A stretch of DNA of 64,000 bases from Rikenellaceae bacterium (lineage in GTDB: Bacteria; Bacteroidota; Bacteroidia; Bacteroidales; Rikenellaceae). Location: contig SUZF01000009.1 of NCBI GenBank assembly GCA_015060065.1, positions 1-64,000 of the forward strand, given 5' to 3'. The translations under genes and the position numbers were made by a program. Shown here one piece after another: positions 53,031 to 62,132 of this stretch. Each line of letters begins with the position of its first letter. Position 1 is the first letter of the stretch. The notes under the pieces were generated by a model. It had not been told where the DNA came from and made no database searches. It saw nothing but the letters and a program-made list of their open reading frames with translations.

Positions 53031-54739
53031 TCGATAATTATTCCGTGTAACAAGAACTCTCGTTGGTCGAGGTCGGTGATGCCGATGCGTTGGTCGAGCG
53101 GGAGAGCCTCGTTGTGGTCGTTCAGGTAGAGACGGGGTGCTGCCTCGTCAAAGCCTGCGCTTACCAGCGACTGTCGTGGGTCTATGTAGCGACTGCGGAT
53201 GGAGGCTATCTCGGTCAGCGTGTGGAATATGGCTGCCGTAGTTGCCGGCGACCAGCGATGTCGTCGAGCCATGGTGACCTTGTCGGGGTACAGGGTGCAG
53301 TACTCCTCCGAGAACCACGCCAGACACGGCACGTGGAGTTGGTAGTAGGTAACCTTTGGCGAAGCGTGCAGAAACATCCCGCGCTCGTCGTCGAAGAGGT
53401 CCTCGCCATGGTCCGAGCAGTAGAGCATTGCCGTACAATCTCCGAGGTTGGCAAGGTAGCCTATTATCGAGTCGAGAAGCCTGTCGGTGTAGATTATCGA
53501 GTTGTCGTAGGAGTTGCGCAGAGCCTCAATGTTAGTCGCATTGACCGCCATGGCGTCGTCAGGCGTGAAGTGCGCCACATCTCTCGGATAGCGACGATTG
53601 TAGCGGAAGTGCGAGCCGTAGCAGTGCAGCACGAAGAGCAAATCCTCCTCGCTGTCGCTCTCGACAATCCTCTCAACCATCTGCAAGAGTTGTTCGTCGT
53701 GGCTCGGTGCGCCTATGTATATAACCTCATCACACTCGGCTGCGAGGTTATCGACCATTGCACCTTGTGGCGATTGGGTCGAGATGAAGCAGGTGCGAAA
53801 CCCTACCGACTTGAAGATGTCGGCAATGCCCTTGCGCTGAAACAGAGCCTCGTACTCATCGGCACCGACCGATGTGAGCATCATCGGTACGCTCTTGTGG
53901 GTGGTGTTGCTCTGGGTCGTCACGTTGCGAAAAAGGCATATATCCTTGCGTTGCGAGAGTCGTGGATTGGTCGTGCGCGGATAGCCGTAAAGGCTCCAAT
54001 TGGCGGCTCGTGATGACTCTCCGATGACCAGAATGTAGATTTCGCGTTGCAGTATCTCTGCTGTGCGCTCGGCTTCGTGGTCGAAGGTGGCGGAGGTGTG
54101 GCGATAGTCGCGCACCATCTGCTTATTGCGCAGGGCTATGTCGAGGTTGTGTATGGCATTGGCGGGGAAAATCTCCTCGCGAACAACGCTCTCGCCTGCG
54201 ACCATACGTGCCGGCAGCAGCAACTGCACCCCGACGATAGTTAGCAAACCGCCCGTGAATAACGCTCCGCGACGAGCCTTCTCCGTGAGGGTGTAGCAAC
54301 GGCTACCCGTCTGGCGTACAATCATATAGAGCAGAGGAGCATACAACAGCCCGACAAGGAGAATTATCGGCATCAGTCCTCCGAGTAACTCGCTACTCTC
54401 GGTGGTGTTGGTGGTCATAATGTTTGTGAACATATCGACGGCTATGGTCGAGTTGCCGTAGAGGTACAGCAGTACGATTTGCACGGCACAGAGAGCCAAA
54501 ATCGGCAACAATGCGAGTGCCACAAGGCTTATCCTGCGCGTGAAGAGCAGCGTGAGCAGGTAGAGTCCGAGGGGGAGGATAACCCCTGCGGCTGCCGACC
54601 ACGGGGTGTGTCCTTCGGTGAATGCCAAGACCACATTGGGCATCATCAACGCCACAATAAGCCACACCAAGAGAAGCAGAGCCTTACCACTCGGCTCGTG
54701 AGCCTGCCGACGGATATTCGAGAGATTAAAACGCTTCAT
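53027..54739 (-). CDS. Phosphoethanolamine transferase, EptA/MCR-like
   Basis: 570 residues. Five N-terminal membrane helices (about 20-180) and a periplasmic sulfatase-fold catalytic domain. Metal ligand E241 in LVIGESSRAANWSLYGYPR, nucleophile T280 in SNTTHKSVPMML, metal site YCSDHGED (about 436-443) and His in MFLHASP. Such enzymes add phosphoethanolamine to lipid A or other glycans; in Bacteroidetes glycan or protein-linked sugars are also possible acceptors. Overlaps the upstream barrel gene by 14 bases. Confidence 0.88.
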   Translation of the reverse strand: MKRFNLSNIRRQAHEPSGKALLLLVWLIVALMMPNVVLAFTEGHTPWSAAAGVILPLGLYLLTLLFTRRISLVALALLPILALCAVQIVLLYLYGNSTIAVDMFTNIMTTNTTESSELLGGLMPIILLVGLLYAPLLYMIVRQTGSRCYTLTEKARRGALFTGGLLTIVGVQLLLPARMVAGESVVREEIFPANAIHNLDIALRNKQMVRDYRHTSATFDHEAERTAEILQREIYILVIGESSRAANWSLYGYPRTTNPRLSQRKDICLFRNVTTQSNTTHKSVPMMLTSVGADEYEALFQRKGIADIFKSVGFRTCFISTQSPQGAMVDNLAAECDEVIYIGAPSHDEQLLQMVERIVESDSEEDLLFVLHCYGSHFRYNRRYPRDVAHFTPDDAMAVNATNIEALRNSYDNSIIYTDRLLDSIIGYLANLGDCTAMLYCSDHGEDLFDDERGMFLHASPKVTYYQLHVPCLAWFSEEYCTLYPDKVTMARRHRWSPATTAAIFHTLTEIASIRSRYIDPRQSLVSAGFDEAAPRLYLNDHNEALPLDQRIGITDLDQREFLLHGIIID

Positions 54740-55988
54740 TGATTGAGATAACTAACCCGTTAATCAGTCGCTTATTGACTACGCCACCGAAGCCGTAGTC
54801 GATGCGGATGTTCATCCCTCTCTTCAACTCCCAGCGCACACCCAAGCCGTAATTGGGGAGGGTCTGTCGCCACGCAAAGGTGTCGAATGAGTGAAAAACA
54901 TTGCCTGCACCACCCCAGACAACCACCCCCAGACGTCGCCAAACCCGTTGGCGCAACTCTGCCTGAAAAGTAATCATATTGAGGTCGCTGAATCGCCCCT
55001 CGTAGTAGCCTCGCATTCGATAGTTACTGCCGAGTAGAGCGTACATAGTCCAAGGAGTGTGCCGAGAGTTGAACTCTCCGTGCAGGTCGATGGCAAGCAC
55101 CGCATCGCGCCACAGGCGTTGATAGAAATCAACCGTAGCCCGCACCTTCCACAGCGTATGGCCGCAGTCGCCAAAGGCTTTGGGTTGGATGATGGCGTTG
55201 GCACCGACATAGACTCCTCTGGTCGGGTTAGTTATGACGTCACGCGAATCGTACTCGACGATTGCTCCCAGACCAAGACCGAGATATTCGTGACGTTGTG
55301 AGCCGAAGTATTCGGGTCGCTTGACCCGCTTCGCCTTGGTATAGTTGAAGTTAAGTGTCGCTCCGATGTTGGTGTTTCGGAAGATTTGGTAGAGATAGCG
55401 GATATCGGCAAAAGCCTTCTTGCCGACATAACTGCTCTTCTTGTTGGTCGAGGCTGCGTGGTAGCCGAAGCCCCAAAAATCGGTCGGCATCGACTTGAAA
55501 CCTATGTCGTAGTCCAGACGATGACGATTGCGCTCAAAGAAGGTATTGCCCGCCAAGCCAAAGTAGTAGTAGCCGATAACCGATACCGTGGCAAAGAGCG
55601 TGACATTCGATGGCGAGGTGAGCGAGTCGCGCCTATTTACACGATAGGCTCCTGCGGCTATCACACCCAACGAGAGGTGTGTCTTGCTCGAATAGGTCGG
55701 GCCTGCTACCAGCGAGAAGTCCATCTTCTTCTCGAAGGTCCTATCCATGGCAGACTTGGTTGCAAAGTCGATAAATCGCTGTGCAAACTTGCTCCGTTTG
55801 GGCGCAACGCTATCTGCCTTGACAACAGAAGACGCACCCTCTGCCGGAGCGGAGGTGTGCGCCAAAGGGGTGTAGGTGTAGCGTATCGTGTCGCCCTGCG
55901 AGGTTGTGGTCTGCTCCTGTGTCTGTGCCGTAGCCCATAGAGGCAATATCGACAGCAGAGCGACCGCTATGGCTATCAGACGATACAC
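54726..55988 (-). CDS. BamA/TamA-like outer-membrane barrel protein
   Basis: 420 residues. Signal peptide (1-21), a Ser/Thr/Ala-rich disordered stretch (about 22-70) and a 16-strand-type barrel resembling the bacterial surface antigen (D15) domain, with NYRMRGYYEGRFSD corresponding to the conserved RGF/RGY loop motif and a C-terminal phenylalanine (ISINEAF). No POTRA domains are present, unlike BamA and TamA. Co-transcribed with the phosphoethanolamine transferase; a role in exporting or surface display is a guess. Confidence 0.75.
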   Translation of the reverse strand: MYRLIAIAVALLSILPLWATAQTQEQTTTSQGDTIRYTYTPLAHTSAPAEGASSVVKADSVAPKRSKFAQRFIDFATKSAMDRTFEKKMDFSLVAGPTYSSKTHLSLGVIAAGAYRVNRRDSLTSPSNVTLFATVSVIGYYYFGLAGNTFFERNRHRLDYDIGFKSMPTDFWGFGYHAASTNKKSSYVGKKAFADIRYLYQIFRNTNIGATLNFNYTKAKRVKRPEYFGSQRHEYLGLGLGAIVEYDSRDVITNPTRGVYVGANAIIQPKAFGDCGHTLWKVRATVDFYQRLWRDAVLAIDLHGEFNSRHTPWTMYALLGSNYRMRGYYEGRFSDLNMITFQAELRQRVWRRLGVVVWGGAGNVFHSFDTFAWRQTLPNYGLGVRWELKRGMNIRIDYGFGGVVNKRLINGLVISINEAF

Positions 55989-56015
55989 GACTTACGCTTT
56001 AAGTTGTTTGACGGG

Positions 56016-56543
56016 CTACTTGTAAGCCTCGATAAAGTCGTAGAAAGCCTTCTTGCCTTCGGGGGTAAGTTCCTCCTTCTGGGCATAGACCAACTCTCCA
56101 TCCTTGCTGATTACGAGAATGGCGAACTTGCCGTCGCAACTGCCGAGTCCCCAGCCATCTACCAACGAGTGGTCTTGGTCGTCGAGCGACAAGGCTCCGT
56201 TCTTCTCGCAACGCTTGCGTGCCATATTACGCACCAATCCCTTCGGGAGTTTGGTGTCGGCAGTGTTGATGATTCCGAATCCGTAGATATTCGGTCCCGA
56301 AGCACGCTTGTTCTCCTCGATTTCTGACGAGAAATCCTTGTTGGCGTTCTTGCCGATATAACTGTCGGGATCCACGTAGAAGATAAGCAGATTCTTCTCG
56401 CCCCAATGGGGAAGTTTTGTTTGGTTGCCCTCCATATCGCAGATGGTGGGATTCTCGACCTTGCGGGGGAGTGTTCCCTGCGCATTTGCGGTCGTGATGC
56501 CTGCAATCATAGCGCAGACAACGAGCAAAATAGACTTTCTCAT
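56016..56543 (-). CDS. Periplasmic YtfJ-like thioredoxin-fold protein
   Basis: 175 residues with signal peptide (1-21, ending ANA). It aligns by eye with E. coli YtfJ: FYVDPDSY after the first strand, GIINTADTKLPKGLVRNM where YtfJ has VNTDDAIPGSG, and ILVISKDGELVYAQKEELTPEG where YtfJ has VVLDKDGRVQWAKDGALTPEE. Thioredoxin-like fold without CxxC; two lone cysteines. Function of YtfJ unknown. The similarity rests on memory, not a search. Confidence 0.55.
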   Translation of the reverse strand: MRKSILLVVCAMIAGITTANAQGTLPRKVENPTICDMEGNQTKLPHWGEKNLLIFYVDPDSYIGKNANKDFSSEIEENKRASGPNIYGFGIINTADTKLPKGLVRNMARKRCEKNGALSLDDQDHSLVDGWGLGSCDGKFAILVISKDGELVYAQKEELTPEGKKAFYDFIEAYK

Positions 56544-56646
56544 ATTCTCTGATGTGTTTGATGTTATATCTCGACAAAGATACTAATTTTTTTCTCAATA
56601 ACAGCCCTGTTTGGATTGTAAAGAGATGTTTTCGCGCCCATTCGGA

Positions 56647-57087
56647 CTAATTTATTGCCCTGCGACTCCACAGCACCGAGTCCAGTGCGTAGGCTCCACC
56701 GCCTGCAATGACGAAGAAGATGTAGATACCCATATATATAAATTGTAGTGTTCCTGCCGTCATCCCTGCCGTGGGTACCACTACGAATATCGATAGGAAC
56801 ATCCCCAGAGCCATCAAAAATGCAGCAAAGCGGACCCACAGACCGCACATTATCAGCATCGCAAATGCCACCTCGGCAATCGTGAAGACGGCAAATGTGA
56901 GTGTCGGACTGTCGAACAGCAGAGCGGGAAATCCCTCGATTATCTCGTTGTAGGTCTGCATCTTGCCTATGTTGTGGAGTAGGACTACCCCACCTATAAA
57001 GAGGCGCAGAAAGAGCAGAGCGATGTCAGTTCTTCGTCGCGCGGTTGCGGTAGAAATGGTCGATAAGGTTGTGCCTTTGCGTGTCAT
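56647..57087 (-). CDS. DoxX family membrane protein
   Basis: 146 residues, four membrane helices. LLFLRLFIGGVVLLHNIGKMQTY is the typical DoxX N-terminal helix with G-x-x-x-x-H/K; FTIAEVAFAMLIMCGLWVRFAAFLMALGMF follows. DoxX proteins are membrane oxidoreductase-associated or redox-stress proteins of unclear mechanism. Stand-alone here, with repeats upstream. Confidence 0.85.
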   Translation of the reverse strand: MTRKGTTLSTISTATARRRTDIALLFLRLFIGGVVLLHNIGKMQTYNEIIEGFPALLFDSPTLTFAVFTIAEVAFAMLIMCGLWVRFAAFLMALGMFLSIFVVVPTAGMTAGTLQFIYMGIYIFFVIAGGGAYALDSVLWSRRAIN

Positions 57088-57414
57088 AGCCGAGGGTGGT
57101 TTTTGGTTGGTTTTGGCTGGTCGGTTGTTGGTTTTGTTGGTATCCCTCTCGCAAAGATTATTCCGAAATTGGGGAAGATGGGGAGAACGGGGAGAATGGG
57201 GAGATTGAGGCGATTGGGGAGAATGGGGGGCGCGGTCTGCGACCGCTTATGGGGAGACTGGGGAGTTTAGGGCGAGTAAAAAAAACTCCTCCCCTGTTTT
57301 AGGGGAGGTGGCTGAAAGCCGGAGGGGTCAATAGCCAACGGCTAACGGTCAACAAAAAGTCCCGCTCACGAACTATCGTGACGGGACTGAACACAAATAA
57401 AATAATTACACGAA
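57088..57414. repeat. 327-base gap with inverted composite repeat (modules A, C, B)
   Basis: GGGGAGAATGGGGAG-type spacers (57170-57230), module A hairpin GCGGTC-TGC-GACCGC (57232-57246), module C with CCTCCCCT/AGGGGAGG (57288-57295, 57301-57308) and GGC-TGAAA-GCC, then AATAGCCAACGGCTAACGG (57330-57348). All are reverse orientation relative to the copies at 28343 and 63590. The remaining sequence holds only the histone gene terminator. Confidence 0.8.
57354..57388 (-). terminator. Terminator of the histone-like gene
   Basis: On the minus strand AGTCCCGTCACGA pairs (with one bulge) with TCGTGAGCGGGACT, followed by TTTTTG (57354-57358 on the plus strand as CAAAAA). Confidence 0.85.
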
Positions 57415-57591
57415 TTATTTCTTTGCCTCCTCAACAGAAACCTTGCGGAACTCCTTCAAGAGTTTGCAGAGTTCGAGAGCAGCCTTGCGAGCGCGAGTAC
57501 CCGCAGCCTTGTTACCCTTCTCTACCTGTGCCGCAGCATTTGCCTGGAAAGCCTCAACTTGTGCGTTGATCTGATCTACTAAATTTTTCAT
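57415..57591 (-). CDS. Histone H1/Hc1-like small basic protein
   Basis: 58 residues, lysine- and alanine-rich: MKNLVDQINAQVEAFQAN, then QVEKGNKAAGTRARKAALEL and KLLKEFRKVSVEEAKK. The GNKAAGTRARKA block is the hallmark of the Bacteroidetes Hc1-like family; a nucleoid-associated DNA-binding role is presumed. Start set at MKNLV, where the family begins and just after a strong promoter; a longer frame to 57687 runs through the promoter. Confidence 0.88.
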   Translation of the reverse strand: MKNLVDQINAQVEAFQANAAAQVEKGNKAAGTRARKAALELCKLLKEFRKVSVEEAKK

Positions 57592-57623
57592 AATCTTAAC
57601 ATTAAAAGGTTGTAAGTTTTGAA

Positions 57624-57654
57624 CAAAGGTATAAAAAGATTGGCTACCTGCAAA
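57624..57654 (-). promoter_or_regulatory. Promoter of the histone-like gene
   Basis: On the minus strand TTTG (57654-57651), 19 bases, TACCTTTG (57631-57624). A complete consensus match, as expected for an abundant protein; leader about 26 bases. Confidence 0.8.
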
Positions 57655-57776
57655 TTTTTTCGCGAAAATTTTACGCAAAACATCCAAAAAATGTGATTTT
57701 TCCGGTTTTTAGCCCGCGAGAAGAGCCCTGACGGTATGTTTTTTGTCCTCTCCGACCCCAAAAAGCAACAGAGTCT

Positions 57777-58976
57777 ATGCGAATTATCAACACCTTGTTT
57801 TGCCTGCTGTTCTGCCTCTTTGAGGGGCTATCGGTTTGTGGCTGTGCGGAATCCTCGACAGCAACTGTCGGGTCGGCATCGACCACCAAACCCTCCGCAG
57901 AGTCCAAATCCTCCGCTTCTGCCACATCATCCGCAGAGTCCGCAACGGCAATGCTTGTCGAAGTTGTCGAGGCACGTGCGGAGTCTATCCCCGACCGATG
58001 TACCTTTGTCGGGCGCATATCGGGCAACTACGAGGCTGTGATTCAGCCCCGCGTGAGTGGCTACCTGCTCTCGCGACACTTCGAGTCGGGAATGCCTGTC
58101 AAGCGCGGAGCGTTGCTCTTCGAGATAGATGCGGGGTTGCTTCGTACTACCCTTCTCTCGGCACGGGCGTCGCTCGAATCGGCAAGGGCGCAGGCCGTCG
58201 AGGCGAAGAACAACTACGAGCGAGCCATACCTCTTGCCGAGATAAATGCCATAAGTCAGGCTCAACTCGACCAATATACGGCTCAATACCGCGCAGCCGA
58301 GGCGAGTGTGCGTAGTGCCGAACAGCAACTGCGCAACGCCTCGCTCGAAGTGGGATATAGTCGCATATACTCCCCCATCGACGGCTTTGTCGAGGCTCCC
58401 AAGGCTCACGTGGGCGACTATGTGGGTGTCGGTACCGAGTTTGCCACCCTCACGAAGGTTGTAAATATCGATACCGTGTCGGTCGATATAACCCTGCCCT
58501 TGTGGCAGTATGAACGCCATATCGAGCCGGGTAGGCCGATATACGAGAATGAGAGCCTGCTCTCGGACATAGTGCTGTTCGATGACAACGGCACACCTTA
58601 CCCACTGCGTGGTACCTATAATTATACGCGTACCGAGGTGTCTGATTCGGCAGGAACACTTGCTATTGTGGTCGATTTCCCCAATCCGGACTATCGCCTC
58701 AAAGCGGGCGAGTTTGCGCGTGTAGAGGCGAATGTGGGAGCCGAGCAGAGGTGTCTTCTCGTGCCGCAGAGATGTGTTGTGCAACGACAGGGACAAGCCT
58801 CGGTGTGGGTCGTGCGCCCCGACAGTACCGCGGAGTACAGGCGTGTGAGCCTTGGCGAGACCTATGGCGGGCAGTGGATTGTCGAGGAGGGACTGCGCGA
58901 GGGCGAGCAGGTTGTGACGAGTGGTGGTCAGCGACTGCGCAACGGAGTGAAGGTTGCAATCCGAAAAGCAGAGTAG
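57777..58976 (+). CDS. RND efflux periplasmic adaptor (AcrA/MexA-like lipoprotein)
   Basis: 399 residues. Signal with cysteines at 21-23 (LSVCGCA) suggests lipid anchoring, followed by a low-complexity Ser/Ala/Thr linker of about 35 residues. Adaptor domains: barrel-sandwich (FVGRISGNYEAVIQPRVSGYLLSRHFESG), helical hairpin (about 125-185), returning lipoyl half (GYSRIYSPIDGFVEAPKAHVGDYVG), beta-barrel and membrane-proximal domains ending GQRLRNGVKVAIRKAE. Joins the inner-membrane pump to the outer-membrane channel. Three bases separate it from the pump gene. No clear promoter or adjacent TetR regulator. Confidence 0.92.
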   Translation: MRIINTLFCLLFCLFEGLSVCGCAESSTATVGSASTTKPSAESKSSASATSSAESATAMLVEVVEARAESIPDRCTFVGRISGNYEAVIQPRVSGYLLSRHFESGMPVKRGALLFEIDAGLLRTTLLSARASLESARAQAVEAKNNYERAIPLAEINAISQAQLDQYTAQYRAAEASVRSAEQQLRNASLEVGYSRIYSPIDGFVEAPKAHVGDYVGVGTEFATLTKVVNIDTVSVDITLPLWQYERHIEPGRPIYENESLLSDIVLFDDNGTPYPLRGTYNYTRTEVSDSAGTLAIVVDFPNPDYRLKAGEFARVEANVGAEQRCLLVPQRCVVQRQGQASVWVVRPDSTAEYRRVSLGETYGGQWIVEEGLREGEQVVTSGGQRLRNGVKVAIRKAE

Positions 58977-58979
58977 CGT

Positions 58980-61900
58980 ATGGGGCGATTTTTTATAGAA
59001 CGACCGGTCTTTGCCATTGCGTTGGCATTGGCTACGGTGCTGTTGGGAGTGATATCCCTCGGCTCGCTCTCCATCGAGCAGTACCCCGATATCACGCCTC
59101 CGGTCGTGGAGGTTACGGCAACCTATCCGGGAGCCGATGCCGAGACGGTGAATGATGCCGTGGCGACACCTCTCGCTCGGAGTGTTATGGGCGTGAGCGA
59201 TATGCTCTATATGCAGACCACCTCTGCCAATGACGGCTCGATGTCTATGCAGGTGACCTTCCGCGTAGGCTCCGACCCCGATATGGATGCCATCTTTACC
59301 CAGAATAACGCCTCAACAGCCACAGCCCAACTCCCCGAAGAGGTTGTGCGTCAGGGTGTTGTTACCCGCAAGTCGATGACGGGATTTCTCGTGGTCTATG
59401 CCCTCCATAGCGACGGCAGATACGACGATGAGTTCCTCTCGAACTACGCCTATATCAACATCCAGAACGAACTTTTGAAGATTGACGGAGTGGGCAAGGT
59501 CGAGATTATGGGTGCAGGCGAGTACGCTATGCGCATCTGGCTACGCCCCGACGTGTTGGAGTACTACGGCATCTCGGTTGCGGAGGTATCGTCGGCAATA
59601 GCCACACAGGCGGGAATCTACCCTGCCGGCAAGTTCGGAGCCGAGCCTGCTCCCGAAGGTACGGCATTTACCTATACGGTGCGCCTGCCTGCGCAGTTAT
59701 CTACCCCTGCGGAGTTCGAGGATATCATCCTCAAAACGACCTCGGAGGGCAGTGTCGTACGCCTGCGCGATGTTGCGGAGGTGGCGTTGGGGTGCGAGAG
59801 TTACGGCTCGACATCCTCGTTTGGCGGAGAGCCTACAACTGTGATTGTGGTCTATCAATCTCCGGGGAGCAATGCCGTCGAGGTCGGTGGTAGCGTAAAG
59901 AGCGTTATGACAACCCTTGCAGAGCGATTTCCCGATGGAATCGAGGCTGATGCCATAGTCGATACCACGCAGAGCATTGATGCAGGCATCGAGGATATAT
60001 TCAAGACCCTCGTCATTGCGTTGGTGCTGGTTATTGCGATAATCTACCTCTTCTTGCAGGATTGGCGTGCTACGCTGATTCCGCTTGTGGCGATACCGGT
60101 GTCGCTGGTCGGCACGTTCCTCTTCTTTCCACTGCTGGACTTCTCGATAAACATCATCTCGTTGCTGGGCTTGGTGTTGGCTATCGGTCTGGTTGTCGAT
60201 GATGCGATAGTCGTAGTCGAGGCCGTGCAGGTCAATATCGAGCGCGGACTCTCACCCCGCAAGGCTGCCATCGAGGCTATGCGTAGCGTCGCTTCGCCGA
60301 TTGTGGCAACGACGGTGGTGTTGCTGGCGGTATTTGTACCCGTATCCTTTACGAGTGGCATTTCGGGCTTGCTCTTTCGGCAGTTCTCGGTGACGATAGC
60401 CGTGGCGGTAGTACTCTCGGCATTCAATGCGCTCTCGCTCTCGCCTGCACTTGCGGCTCTGCTGCTTAAAGGTCGGGAACGCCCCAAAACAGGCTTTTTT
60501 GCCGCCTTTAACCGCCTCTTTGACCGCGGAATGGAGCAATACTCACGTGCAACCGATACGCTTATGCGCCATACTCTGCGCACGGCTCTCTTTGTCGGTG
60601 TGACGTTGGTTGCTGTGGTGTTGGTTTGGCGGTGTATTCCGTCGGGATTCCTGCCGGAGGAGGACCAAGGCTACGTTATGGTCTTTGTCGAGGCTCCGGA
60701 GGCTGCATCCCTGCAACGTACCGAGGCTCTGATGGCGGAGGTGGATGCCGTTGTCGGAGGTTTTGAGGGGGTCGAATCGACCGCTACGGTGGCAGGTTTT
60801 GATATGCTGGCAGGCATCGCATCGACCAACTGCGGAGTGATTTTTGTCTCGCTCAAAGATTACTCCGAGCGCAAACTGACGGCTATGGAGATTGCCGATG
60901 CACTGACGGACGAACTCTACGGGAGAGTGCTTGATGGCGACTGCTTTGCCTTCATTCCGCCTGCAATACCGGGACTTGGCGTAAGGGAGGGAATATCGCT
61001 CGAAGTGCAGGATATGGAGGGTCGCGGTACGACATACCTTGCCGAGCAGACCTACCGACTTATCGATTCGCTGAAAAGGCTGCCCGATGTGGCTTCGGTG
61101 ACTACCCGATTCAACGACGAAGTGCCTCAACGACTCCTTCAAATCGACCGCCTCAAAGCCCTCGAATATGGGGTGTCGCTTGCCGATTTATACTCCGAAA
61201 TTTCGACCTTGCTCGGTGGGTCTTACATCAACAATTTCAGCCTGTTCGGCAATTTATATCAATCATACCTTCAAGCATCTCCCGACTATCGTGCAAACCC
61301 TCGGTCGTTGGATGGCGTATTTGTCGGGAATGGCGATGGCGAGAGCCTGCCGATAACCTCGTTTGTCGAGGTGGTCGATACGGTCGGTGTGGAGTTTGTG
61401 TCGCAGTATAACCTCTACCGCTCCATAGGTTTGAACATCTCCCCTGCCGCCAAGAGTTCTACGGGCGAGACGATGCAGGCTGTCAAGCAGTGCGCAGAGC
61501 GCATCCTGCCCGACGATATCTCGACAGCGTGGAGCGGAGTCTCGTTTCAGGAGAGTGAGGCGTCGCGTTCAGGCTTTGTGGTCTATCTCGTGGCGTTGGC
61601 GTTTGTCTTTCTGGCTCTGGCATCGCTCTACAACAGTTGGGGACTTCCGGTGGCTATCCTGTTGAGTGTTCCCGTGGCGGTATTGGGAGCGTTGCTCTCG
61701 GTCGGGGCTATGCACCTCGCGGAGGCAAAGTACGTGAATGATATCTATATGCAGATTTCGCTCGTGATGCTTATAGGTTTGGCAGCCAAGAATGCCATTC
61801 TGGTTGTGGAGTATGCCGACCGCAACTTCTTCGAGCGAGGAGAGTCGCTCTCGGAGGCGGCTCTCGGTGCGGCACGAATGAGGGTGCGCCCGATTCTGAT

Positions 61901-62132
61901 GACCGCCTTTGCCTTTGTGTTGGGAGTTATGCCACTCGTCTTTGCTGACGGAGTCTATGCCACGGCTCGCAACATTATGGGTGTGGCTCTGGTCGGAGGT
62001 ATGACCCTCGCAACCCTTGCGGGCATATTCCTCTACCCTGCCCTCTACTATATGGTGGCTCGCATCGGGGGCTTCGAGCGAAAACGTGAATTGATGAGAC
62101 AGGAAGATGATGATACGGAATCTGAAAAATAG
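58980..62132 (+). CDS. RND multidrug efflux pump, HAE1 family (AcrB-like)
   Basis: 1050 residues, 12 membrane helices with two large periplasmic loops. MGRFFIERPVFAIALALATVLLG start, proton-relay region VVDDAIVVVEAVQVN (about 403-417, Asp pair) with a lysine in helix 10 (LAAKNAILVVEYADR, about 935), GSVPV-type PVSLVGTF. Full length for AcrB/MexB. Drug/proton antiporter drawing substrates from the periplasm or outer leaflet. Substrate range cannot be read from sequence. Overlaps the channel gene by 26 bases. Confidence 0.95.
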   Translation: MGRFFIERPVFAIALALATVLLGVISLGSLSIEQYPDITPPVVEVTATYPGADAETVNDAVATPLARSVMGVSDMLYMQTTSANDGSMSMQVTFRVGSDPDMDAIFTQNNASTATAQLPEEVVRQGVVTRKSMTGFLVVYALHSDGRYDDEFLSNYAYINIQNELLKIDGVGKVEIMGAGEYAMRIWLRPDVLEYYGISVAEVSSAIATQAGIYPAGKFGAEPAPEGTAFTYTVRLPAQLSTPAEFEDIILKTTSEGSVVRLRDVAEVALGCESYGSTSSFGGEPTTVIVVYQSPGSNAVEVGGSVKSVMTTLAERFPDGIEADAIVDTTQSIDAGIEDIFKTLVIALVLVIAIIYLFLQDWRATLIPLVAIPVSLVGTFLFFPLLDFSINIISLLGLVLAIGLVVDDAIVVVEAVQVNIERGLSPRKAAIEAMRSVASPIVATTVVLLAVFVPVSFTSGISGLLFRQFSVTIAVAVVLSAFNALSLSPALAALLLKGRERPKTGFFAAFNRLFDRGMEQYSRATDTLMRHTLRTALFVGVTLVAVVLVWRCIPSGFLPEEDQGYVMVFVEAPEAASLQRTEALMAEVDAVVGGFEGVESTATVAGFDMLAGIASTNCGVIFVSLKDYSERKLTAMEIADALTDELYGRVLDGDCFAFIPPAIPGLGVREGISLEVQDMEGRGTTYLAEQTYRLIDSLKRLPDVASVTTRFNDEVPQRLLQIDRLKALEYGVSLADLYSEISTLLGGSYINNFSLFGNLYQSYLQASPDYRANPRSLDGVFVGNGDGESLPITSFVEVVDTVGVEFVSQYNLYRSIGLNISPAAKSSTGETMQAVKQCAERILPDDISTAWSGVSFQESEASRSGFVVYLVALAFVFLALASLYNSWGLPVAILLSVPVAVLGALLSVGAMHLAEAKYVNDIYMQISLVMLIGLAAKNAILVVEYADRNFFERGESLSEAALGAARMRVRPILMTAFAFVLGVMPLVFADGVYATARNIMGVALVGGMTLATLAGIFLYPALYYMVARIGGFERKRELMRQEDDDTESEK

